A stretch of 5,651 nucleotides of DNA. Source: Candidatus Micrarchaeum sp. Lineage in GTDB: Archaea > SpSt-1190 > DYHY01. Of this stretch, positions 1-4,331 are shown piece by piece (position 1 is the first letter of the stretch; the number at the start of each line of letters is the position of its first letter). Position numbers and translations under genes: made by a program. The notes below the pieces were generated by a model. The model saw only the letters and a list, made by a program, of their open reading frames with translations, ran no database searches and was not told the origin of the DNA. Where the stretch lies: contig DYHY01000006.1 of assembly GCA_020723935.1 (NCBI GenBank), positions 45,860 through 51,510 on the forward strand, written 5' to 3'.

Positions 1-115
1 CAAGCAGAGACGAGCGAAATCCCTGCACGACGAGCGTAGGCGAGGAGTGCAGGGGTTGAGCAAGCAGAGACGAGCGAAATCCCTGCACGACGAGCGTAGG
101 CGAGGAGTGCAGGGG
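1..115. repeat. Two-copy direct repeat, 55 nt exact, 60-nt period, abutting tRNA-Leu
   Basis: Positions 1-55 and 61-115 are identical; only the five bases between units differ (ttgag at 56-60, aagag at 116-120). The right copy includes the last eight bases of the minus-strand tRNA-Leu gene, so each unit carries a copy of the tRNA acceptor 3' strand (CCCCTGCA on the minus strand). Within each unit the word gacgagcg recurs 20 nt apart (9-16 and 29-36). The first copy starts exactly at window base 1, so the array may extend left, or the exact 55-nt match may reflect an assembly-graph end. It could be a tRNA-derived tandem repeat or a duplicated attachment-type site; no integrase is visible. Confidence 0.9.
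81..114 (-). repeat. Inverted repeat overlapping the tRNA-Leu 3' end (also at 21-54)
   Basis: CCCTGCAC (81-88) and GTGCAGGG (107-114) are perfect 8-bp complements separated by 18 nt; the same arrangement sits at 21-28/47-54. On the minus-strand transcript the left arm is the tRNA-Leu acceptor 3' strand and the right arm lies in the 3' trailer, where it resembles the tRNA's own 5' strand (GCAGGGG). The trailer could therefore compete with the tRNA 5' end for pairing. The arrangement is seen in the sequence; a processing or termination role is inference. Confidence 0.65.
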
Positions 116-193
116 AAGAGATTTGAACTCTTGAAGGCCCTACGGCCACAGGATCTTAAGTCCCGCCCTTTTTCCGGACTCAGGCACCCCTGC
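108..193 (-). tRNA. tRNA-Leu (anticodon UAA)
   Basis: An 86-nt class II tRNA can be folded by eye on the minus strand. The acceptor stem GCAGGGG/CCCCTGC is perfect, with discriminator A at 108. The D stem is CCT/AGG with GG in the D loop. The anticodon stem CGGGA/TCCTG encloses loop CTTAAGA, giving anticodon UAA (genome 158-156). The long variable arm pairs GGCC with GGCC. The T arm is AAGAG-TTCAAAT-CTCTT. The long variable arm and the discriminator A agree with leucine identity. No CCA is encoded and no intron is seen. It decodes UUA/UUG. The 3' end lies inside the 55-nt repeat. Confidence 0.95.
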
Positions 194-212
194 GCGGGGG
201 GCTCGCCGATTT

Positions 213-224
213 CGATTTATAGAT
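213..224 (-). promoter_or_regulatory. TATA box for tRNA-Leu
   Basis: The minus strand reads ATCTATAAATCG, with TATAAA centred about 25 nt upstream of the tRNA 5' end at 193. That places the start of transcription at or just before the mature 5' end. It is an AT-rich island in a GC-rich stretch. Confidence 0.65.
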
Positions 225-272
225 GTTCTGTGGGCGCGCGGGCGCAGGCCGGGAACTGGCCGGGAAAACCGG

Positions 273-285
273 CGAAAGCTTATAA
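273..285 (+). promoter_or_regulatory. BRE/TATA promoter of the 63-aa gene
   Basis: CGAAAG followed by CTTATAA matches an archaeal BRE plus TATA arrangement. The predicted start is near 306-310, about 16-20 nt before the ATG at 326. It is divergent from the tRNA-Leu promoter in the same 132-nt gap. Confidence 0.6.
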
Positions 286-308
286 CCGTCCGCGGGGGGT
301 TGCTTCCC

Positions 309-313
309 AGGAG
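309..313 (+). promoter_or_regulatory. Shine-Dalgarno AGGAG
   Basis: AGGAG lies 12 nt before the ATG at 326 and supports that start rather than the longer open frame beginning near 47, which would run through the tRNA-Leu gene. The spacing is slightly long. Confidence 0.5.
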
Positions 314-325
314 CTGCGAGCAATA

Positions 326-517
326 ATGCCAGAAGGGCCGTTCGTAACAAAGTTCATCGGCGCGATAATAGTCGTATTCGTGATCTTCGTCATAGCGCGG
401 CCCGGGAGCCTCGGCCTCTGGACGATAGCGCTCCTCGCGTTAGTCATGTTCTTCTTCATGGGCTTCCACGATCCGACGAGCGACTATCCGGAGAACAAGT
501 ACAAGAACGTGAAGTAG
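326..517 (+). CDS. Small two-helix membrane protein, 63 aa, unknown function
   Basis: Not recognised as a named family. The 63-residue product has a short N-terminus, a first hydrophobic segment at about 10-24 (IGAIIVVFVIFVI), a short RPGS turn at 25-28, a second segment at about 30-47 with three consecutive Phe, and a polar Tyr/Lys-rich tail. It is probably an inner-membrane hairpin protein with both ends on the same side. The start at 326 is chosen because a BRE/TATA box (273-285) and AGGAG (309-313) precede it; the open frame further upstream crosses tRNA-Leu and is not credible. The stop is TAG at 515-517. Reading past it would run through the tRNA-Glu promoter and gene, so here UAG most likely really terminates. 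Monocistronic. Confidence 0.75.
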   Translation: MPEGPFVTKFIGAIIVVFVIFVIARPGSLGLWTIALLALVMFFFMGFHDPTSDYPENKYKNVK

Positions 518-533
518 CCGGGGCAATCAAATC

Positions 534-541
534 ATTTAAAA
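534..541 (+). promoter_or_regulatory. TATA box for tRNA-Glu
   Basis: ATTTAAAA is centred about 29 nt before the tRNA 5' end at 567, preceded by CAATCAAATC as a possible BRE. The predicted start is near 563-565, giving a very short leader. Confidence 0.6.
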
Positions 542-566
542 GGGCGCGCGAAGCCTGTTATCCCGA

Positions 567-641
567 GCTCCTGTCGTCTAGCCCGGCCAAGGATTCGGGC
601 CTTTCGAGCCTGAGACCCGGGTTCAAATCCCGGCGGGAGCA
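567..641 (+). tRNA. tRNA-Glu (anticodon UUC)
   Basis: A 75-nt class I tRNA. Acceptor GCTCCTG pairs with CGGGAGC (one T-G pair), discriminator A at 641. The D stem is GTC/GAT. The anticodon stem CGGGC/GCCTG encloses CTTTCGA, giving anticodon UUC at 603-605. The T arm is CCGGG-TTCAAAT-CCCGG. The 5' part (TCGTCTAGCCCGG) is typical of tRNA-Glu/Asp. No CCA is encoded. It decodes GAA/GAG. Confidence 0.97.
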
Positions 642-648
642 CTCGCGC

Positions 649-657
649 TTATTTTTT
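649..657 (+). terminator. Oligo-T terminator of tRNA-Glu
   Basis: TTATTTTTT begins 8 nt after the tRNA 3' end with six uninterrupted T residues (652-657). This is the usual form of intrinsic archaeal termination, with no hairpin required. Confidence 0.6.
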
Positions 658-763
658 CACAAGTGAGTCTTGGCGCTCGCGTTCCCGTCGATTCCGCCTA
701 ACTAATTTTCACACTTGGCTTGTTCCTCAGAGCATCGGTGCCGCAGCACGGACAGCCTGCGGC

Positions 764-1030
764 CTACGCCTTCAGGAACATCAGCAGCTTGTGGACGAGG
801 AACGCTGGCCACACGATCGCCTTGAGGACGCCTATAACTCCGTCCCAGAAGCTCGTCGCGGTCTGGATGTAGTAGCCGGCGGCGCCGATGAAGCCGAGGC
901 CGTAGATGCCGCTTCCCGCGGCATGCGCATGGCAGTGGCCTATCTTCCACATCCTTTTTCCGTCGCCGCCGCCGCCACAGCACTCGATCTTCACAGTGAC
1001 TTCCTTCTTGGCGGGTTGCTTTACGGCCAT
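764..1030 (-). CDS. Small Cys/His-containing membrane protein, 88 aa
   Basis: A lysine-rich N-terminus (1-9) is followed by ECC at 16-18, a glycine/basic turn, and a GHCHAH cluster at 31-36. Then comes a Gly/aromatic segment (about 40-58, IYGLGFIGAAGYY) and a C-terminal hydrophobic segment ending VWPAFLVHKLLMFLK. The WPAFLV part resembles small conserved membrane proteins I associate with archaea and candidate-phyla bacteria, but I cannot name a characterised family. The two Cys, the third Cys and the flanking His could bind a metal or heme; that is inference. The start at 1030 is supported by a TATA box about 28 nt upstream, making the mRNA almost leaderless. The stop is TAG at 766-764. The frame stays open for 21 more codons containing CPCCG before another TAG at 703-701. 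Confidence 0.75.
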   Translation of the reverse strand: MAVKQPAKKEVTVKIECCGGGGDGKRMWKIGHCHAHAAGSGIYGLGFIGAAGYYIQTATSFWDGVIGVLKAIVWPAFLVHKLLMFLKA

Positions 1031-1054
1031 GATGCGCAGTGCCGGCCCGCCCGC

Positions 1055-1062
1055 GTATTAAT
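1055..1062 (-). promoter_or_regulatory. TATA box of the 88-aa gene
   Basis: The minus strand reads ATTAATAC, preceded by GAACAAACGC as a possible BRE. It is centred about 28 nt before the ATG at 1030, so transcription would start near 1033, practically at the start codon. Confidence 0.55.
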
Positions 1063-1113
1063 GCGTTTGTTCCCGGCGGCCTGGCGCCCGACCCGTGGCC
1101 CTTCCCCGCCCGC

Positions 1114-1127
1114 CCAAAAAGTTATAT
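1114..1127 (+). promoter_or_regulatory. BRE/TATA promoter of the 1161 gene
   Basis: CCAAAAAGTTATAT has an A-rich BRE-like run then TTATAT (1122-1127). The predicted start near 1150 leaves about an 11-nt leader before the ATG at 1161 and argues against the longer open frame that begins at 1095 upstream of this box. Confidence 0.6.
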
Positions 1128-1160
1128 CGGGCACCCCCATACCGTCCTCCGAGCCAACGG

Positions 1161-1613
1161 ATGTTTCCGAAGAAGAAAGGGGGCCTCTTCAAGCCGTTCA
1201 GGGAGTACGAGGACTTCCTGTCGGTCCCCTTCGCGGCTCTCAGAAGGGAGTTCGGCTTCAGGGGCCTCGCCGGGACAAAGCCCGCTGAGGGGAACGCCCC
1301 GTCCTACCTCGCGATCTATCTTCCCGATTTCTTCCCCGACGACAAACTCGGGTATGTCGGGCTCGGGGCCGCGGGCGTGGTAATCGTGAGCCCGCTCGCC
1401 CGGCCTGAGATAGTTGGCGACGTCGTCGCGGCATCGCCGGCGGGAACGCAGATATCGTCCCAGAACATCGCCTAGGAGGCGATGGTCCACGACCAGGTCG
1501 TCCAGTCGGTCATGAACAGCTTCAACACCCACTTCGGCAGCGGATCGAGCTGCTACGACACGGGCGCCAGCGGCACTGGAAGCCCGGAGCCCAAAGACGA
1601 GGAAAGCGACTGA
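1161..1613 (+). CDS. Unrecognised protein, about 150 aa, interrupted by in-frame UAG at codon 105
   Basis: No known family recognised. The frame from 1161 encodes a Lys/Phe-rich N-terminus (FPKKKGG), a mixed segment to about 60, a short hydrophobic stretch GYVGLGAAGVVIVSPLA at 64-80 and TQISSQNIA to residue 104. Codon 105 is TAG (1473-1475). The same frame then continues for 45 codons (EAMVHDQVVQSVMN..., then a Ser/Gly/acidic tail) to TGA at 1611-1613. The downstream part has almost exclusively G or C at third positions, like the upstream part, so it looks translated. Options are UAG readthrough or recoding, a recent nonsense mutation or base-call error, or a second small gene restarting at ATG 1482 after AGGAGG (1474-1479). 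That Shine-Dalgarno is only 2 nt from the ATG, closer than usual. The start at 1161 rests on the TATA position. Confidence 0.65.
1473..1475 (+). other. In-frame UAG inside an otherwise continuous reading frame
   Basis: TAG splits the frame 1161-1613 with no shift in phase. Thirteen bases later a perfect 5-bp hairpin, ACGAC-CAG-GTCGT (1489-1501), is present. The TAG itself also forms part of an AGGAGG motif. Confidence 0.6.
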
Positions 1614-1628
1614 GCGGGGACTTTGGGG

Positions 1629-1646
1629 AAAGAAAAAGGCTTTAAC
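1629..1646 (+). promoter_or_regulatory. BRE/TATA promoter of the FkbM operon
   Basis: An A-rich BRE-like run (AAAGAAAAAGG) precedes CTTTAAC. The TATA centre is about 31 nt before the ATG at 1675, predicting a start near 1669 and a leader of only a few bases. Confidence 0.6.
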
Positions 1647-1674
1647 GGCCCGCCGGGGCCCTTCGATTTCCGAC

Positions 1675-2523
1675 ATGGGAGGGATCTTCCAGATAAGGCC
1701 GCTATTCAGAATCATCCGCAAGGCGACCCTGCGCTACTATTTCCCCCTCCTCTACATCGGCGAGAGGCGGCGGGAGGGTGGCGAGACGATCATACGGGCG
1801 GATGCGGCGACCTCCTTCCGGACGAGGACGAACACCTCCGACAAGTACGCCGTGATGGAGGTTTTCTTCCGGAAGGAATACGGGGATCTCAAGATAGGGG
1901 AGCGCGACGTGATACTGGACATAGGCGCGAACATCGGTGCCTTCTCCGTCTACTGCGCCCAGCGGGCGAGCCTGGGCAGGGTGATCTCCTACGAGGCCCT
2001 CCCAGCCAACTTCGGGATGCTCCTGAAGAACGCGAAGCTCAACGGCCTCCCCAACATCCGGGCGAGGAACCTCGCCGTCTGGGACAGGAGCACGCGGGTG
2101 CGCCTCCCGGTTGGGGACTCTTACACCGGCGTCTCCATCTTCAGGAAGGAGAAGCGGGCGGTCGGCGTGAGGACGACGACGCTGGAGGAGATCTTCAGGA
2201 AAGAGCGCCTCTCCCGCGTCGACGTGATGAAGCTGGATGTGGAGGGGGCCGAATACGAGATAATCGCCGGGGCGCCGGCCGGCCTCCTGGAGCGGATACG
2301 CACGATCGTCCTCGAATACCACGACGGCCTAAGGCCCGGGAAGCACCGGACGGAGATCGAGGCGCGCCTGAGGGGCGCGGGCTTCGCGGTCAGGGTGAAG
2401 AACCGCTCCCTGGACAACCTGGTCTTTGACACTGGCCTGATATACGCGACAAGGCCGCGGGCGCAACAGATAAAAAAGAGGGGCTTCTCGCGCAGGGAGC
2501 CCGAGGCGGCCGGAACCAAATGA
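1675..2523 (+). CDS. FkbM-family SAM-dependent methyltransferase
   Basis: The 282-residue protein shows the class I methyltransferase signature of the FkbM family: the SAM-binding loop VILDIGANIGAF at about 79-90, the acidic end of strand 2 in YEALP (E107), NAKLNGLPNI at 119-128 and the MKLDVEGAEYEII motif at 185-197 that typifies FkbM proteins. Family members usually O-methylate sugars or natural products; the substrate here cannot be read from sequence. The C-terminus (262-282) is basic and low complexity. The N-terminal 1-30 are basic/aromatic with a short hydrophobic part (YYFPLLYIG) that could touch the membrane. The start at 1675 is supported by the TATA box at 1641-1646. The last codons overlap the next gene as ATGA (2520-2523), so the two are probably translationally coupled. 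Confidence 0.9.
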   Translation: MGGIFQIRPLFRIIRKATLRYYFPLLYIGERRREGGETIIRADAATSFRTRTNTSDKYAVMEVFFRKEYGDLKIGERDVILDIGANIGAFSVYCAQRASLGRVISYEALPANFGMLLKNAKLNGLPNIRARNLAVWDRSTRVRLPVGDSYTGVSIFRKEKRAVGVRTTTLEEIFRKERLSRVDVMKLDVEGAEYEIIAGAPAGLLERIRTIVLEYHDGLRPGKHRTEIEARLRGAGFAVRVKNRSLDNLVFDTGLIYATRPRAQQIKKRGFSRREPEAAGTK

Positions 2524-3251
2524 ACAAGACAGACGAGCTATTCCTTGCAATAATCATCGTCCTCGCGGCCCTCGCCGGCTACGAGGCGCTCTTCCCCCCA
2601 CCCGCATCTACGGCCCTGATAAGGTTCCTCGCGCTCGGCGGCTTCTTCCTCGTCTGCGCCGCTCTCTCCATCGGGCCCCTGGCAGTCCTCTCGCCGAAGA
2701 CCTTCGCGGCGATGATGGAGCCGAGGCGAGCGGTGGGGATCGCCTCCTTCGCCTTCGTCCTGTTGCACTTCCTCCTCGTCCTCTCTGTCTAGTTCGGCTG
2801 GAGGTTCGGCCTCGTTTTCAGCAGCCCCCTGCTGATAGGCGGCTTCATCGCCCTCGCGATATTCCTCCCGATAACGGTGACCTCGGCGGACTGGGCGGTG
2901 CGCGCGATGGGGAACGCCAGTTGGAAGACGCTGCAGCGGTTCGTCTATCTCGGGTTCGTCTTCTCCTTCTCGCATTTCCTGAACAAGGCGACGGGCCTCT
3001 TCACCCGGCTTGCGGACGGGACGGTGTTTGTCAACCTCGGCGAACTCTTCGCCCTGCTGATGGGGGTGGCGACGATCCTCCTGCAGGTCGTCGGGTTCTT
3101 CGTGATGAGGCAGAGAAAGGCGCTCGCGCAAGCCTCGGAAGCCGCAGCGGCCGCGGCGGCCAAGAAGGCGGCGGCCGCCCGGGCCGGAGCCGCCCCCCCG
3201 GCGCCCGCACAGGCCCTGGAGGCTCCCGCCCCGGCCGGTCAGCATAACTGA
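2520..3251 (+). CDS. Ferric-reductase-like (MsrQ/YedZ-like) membrane protein with in-frame UAG at codon 91
   Basis: The frame encodes 243 positions, with TAG at codon 91 (2790-2792). Six hydrophobic segments are visible: about 8-26, 34-58, 71-90, 103-122, 139-155 and 174-196. RRAVGIASFAFVLLHFLL (69-86) followed by a fourth helix, an ITVTSADWAV loop and TLQRFVYLGF (138-147) matches the pattern of ferric-reductase-like/MsrQ-type heme membrane proteins; H83 and H152 are candidate heme ligands. The UAG lies at the end of helix 3, and helices 4-6 continue in frame without any ATG for about 38 codons, so a separate second gene is unlikely. The C-terminus (about 197-243) is an Ala/Pro-rich, probably disordered tail. 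It overlaps the FkbM gene by 4 nt. It is either a readthrough/recoded gene or a pseudogene by one nonsense change. Family assignment is from motif memory. Confidence 0.7.
2790..2835 (+). other. In-frame UAG followed by a 7-bp hairpin
   Basis: TAG (2790-2792) interrupts the membrane protein frame. Twenty-five bases later TCAGCAG-CCCC-CTGCTGA (2818-2835) forms a perfect 7-bp stem with a 4-nt loop. The position is compatible with a readthrough-stimulating structure, but GC-rich coding DNA makes such stems common. Confidence 0.5.
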
Positions 3252-3273
3252 GCGGTCCCCCCGAAGCGATACG

Positions 3274-3280
3274 CATTTAT
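3274..3280 (+). promoter_or_regulatory. TATA box of the 3310 gene
   Basis: CATTTAT, preceded by CGAAGCGATACG as a possible BRE, is centred about 33 nt before the ATG at 3310. The predicted start near 3303 gives a leader of about 7 nt. Confidence 0.55.
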
Positions 3281-3309
3281 GCACCCTCGGGCCGACCTTC
3301 CGAGACACG

Positions 3310-3972
3310 ATGCCCGACAAGGATTCCAAGGTCCAACAGCAGCAGCAACAGCAGGCCAAGGAGAGGAAGGCCGCGGCAGCCTCGGACAGGGACGATGACG
3401 ACGGATCCGGGCAGCCAGCCGACGACATCTCCGACCCCTCCGACAACTGGAACATCAGCCTGATGCTTGACACCTACGACGACATCTTCTCATACTTCGA
3501 CGCGCGCCACTATTCCGAGCGCGCCATCTCCCACGACTTCCTCGCCGAATGCAGGCGCGCCTCGATCGAGAAGGTCGAGAAGGGCTTGGAGATACGCATG
3601 ATGATGCCCGAGAAGCTGCGCGACCCCATCTCCGAGGGCCTGATACAGGCGCGCCTCAGGAAGCATTTCAAGAAGCACCTCAAGGAGCTCCAGGAGGAGG
3701 TGGCGGGAATCAAGCGCAAGGGCTTCGCATGGGCGGCCCTCGGCGCCGGATGCATGCTCCTCTCCGGGATAATAAGGAGCATACCCTTCAGCATCCTAGA
3801 CCTTCCCGGGCACCTCTTGAACAACATGCTCCTCGTCGCCTTCGAGCCTGCGGGCTGGTTCCTCATGTGGACTGGCCTTGACACGATCATCGTGGACTCG
3901 CGCGAGCATGCGGACGACCTCGCGTTCTACGCGAAGATGGCCGGCGCCGACTTCAAGTTCCTGAGCTGTTGA
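3310..3972 (+). CDS. Conserved-type membrane protein with polyQ/acidic N-terminus, 220 aa
   Basis: Residues 9-15 are seven consecutive Gln (mixed CAA/CAG), followed by a charged stretch with DRDDDD (26-31), giving a disordered N-terminus of about 45 residues. The folded part begins at NWNISLMLDTYDDIFSYFD (46-64) and continues YSERAISHDFLAE, then RMMMPEKLRDPISEGLIQARLRKHFKKH (96-123). I have seen similar unnamed proteins across prokaryotes but know no function. A likely coiled segment (119-136) leads into two hydrophobic segments at about 137-158 and 166-191, with P180-W183 and WTGLD near the second. The topology suggests a cytosolic N-domain with a membrane hairpin and short C-tail ending in Cys. 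The start is supported by the TATA box and the stop is TGA. It is transcribed alone. Confidence 0.8.
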   Translation: MPDKDSKVQQQQQQQAKERKAAAASDRDDDDGSGQPADDISDPSDNWNISLMLDTYDDIFSYFDARHYSERAISHDFLAECRRASIEKVEKGLEIRMMMPEKLRDPISEGLIQARLRKHFKKHLKELQEEVAGIKRKGFAWAALGAGCMLLSGIIRSIPFSILDLPGHLLNNMLLVAFEPAGWFLMWTGLDTIIVDSREHADDLAFYAKMAGADFKFLSC

Positions 3973-3992
3973 GTTCCGGAATTTAATGACTA

Positions 3993-4020
3993 TTTTTAAA
4001 GGACAAAAACAGACAAATTA
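3993..4020 (+). promoter_or_regulatory. AT-rich terminator/promoter region before the ParB-like gene
   Basis: TTTTTAAA (3993-4000) gives a five-T run 20 nt after the preceding stop that could terminate that gene, and it also reads as a TATA box with a start near 4022. A second candidate, ACAAATTA (4013-4020), would place the start near 4042. The sequence does not decide between them. Confidence 0.45.
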
Positions 4021-4046
4021 AGGCAGACTGACGCCGGGATGGCGGA

Positions 4047-4319
4047 GTGCGAAGCATAGTGAAGGTGCGCTTGGGCGACCTGGTCCCGACGAAAGGGCAG
4101 ACGGACGGGGACAGCCGGTCCTTCGACAAGCCGATAGAGGCGTATGAAGGATGCGACGGGGCCCTGCGCATAAACAACGGCCACCCCCGCTACGACCGCT
4201 ACATGGAAGAGCACGGGGCCGATTACGAGACCGAAGTCAGGCTGGTCTCCCCCCTGTACCACGATTCCGCGCCTCAGGCGCTGAAGGAACGGCTGGACCG
4301 AAACCCGCGGCAGGGCTGA
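4047..4319 (+). CDS. Small ParB/sulfiredoxin-like domain protein, about 90 aa
   Basis: The core VKVRLGDLVPTKGQ (5-18) followed later by INNGHPRYDRYMEEHGADYETEVRLVS matches the layout of small ParB/Srx-fold proteins: an N-terminal strand with DLVP, then a GHxR-type motif before a helix. The usual GHHR reads GHPR here, so nuclease or CTPase activity cannot be assumed; the protein has only this one domain and no HTH. There is no in-frame ATG. GTG at 4047 is the longest start and suits a near-leaderless mRNA from the 4013-4020 TATA. GTG at 4059 is an alternative with GGAG (4044-4047) 11 nt upstream. An out-of-frame ATG at 4039 opens a six-codon frame ending in TAG that overlaps GTG 4059. The gene is convergent with the Nudix gene, 12 nt away. 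Confidence 0.7.
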   Translation: MRSIVKVRLGDLVPTKGQTDGDSRSFDKPIEAYEGCDGALRINNGHPRYDRYMEEHGADYETEVRLVSPLYHDSAPQALKERLDRNPRQG

Positions 4320-4331
4320 GCGGGCTCTCTC

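Noticed and set aside
1-115. CRISPR array
   Set aside because: There are only two units with a 5-nt gap and no spacers of normal length; the repeat includes tRNA sequence.
47-325. N-terminal extension of the 63-aa gene
   Set aside because: It passes through the 55-nt repeat and the whole tRNA-Leu gene; a promoter and Shine-Dalgarno motif sit just before 326.
567-641. tRNA-Glu as a UAG-decoding suppressor
   Set aside because: Its anticodon is clearly UUC; tRNA-Leu is UAA. Neither can be read as CUA, so no UAG decoder is encoded in this window.
1122-1721. 199-aa minus-strand open frame
   Set aside because: It is antisense to the 1161 gene and into FkbM, with no recognisable motif and no promoter.
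1623-2429. 268-aa plus-strand frame overlapping FkbM
   Set aside because: It is a shifted-frame shadow, Arg/Gly/Pro rich, beginning before the promoter; the FkbM frame carries clear motifs.
2538-3473. 311-aa minus-strand open frame
   Set aside because: It is antisense to the membrane protein, crosses a gene boundary and the promoter of the next gene, and its translation is Arg/Glu/Gly-rich low complexity typical of GC-rich shadow frames.
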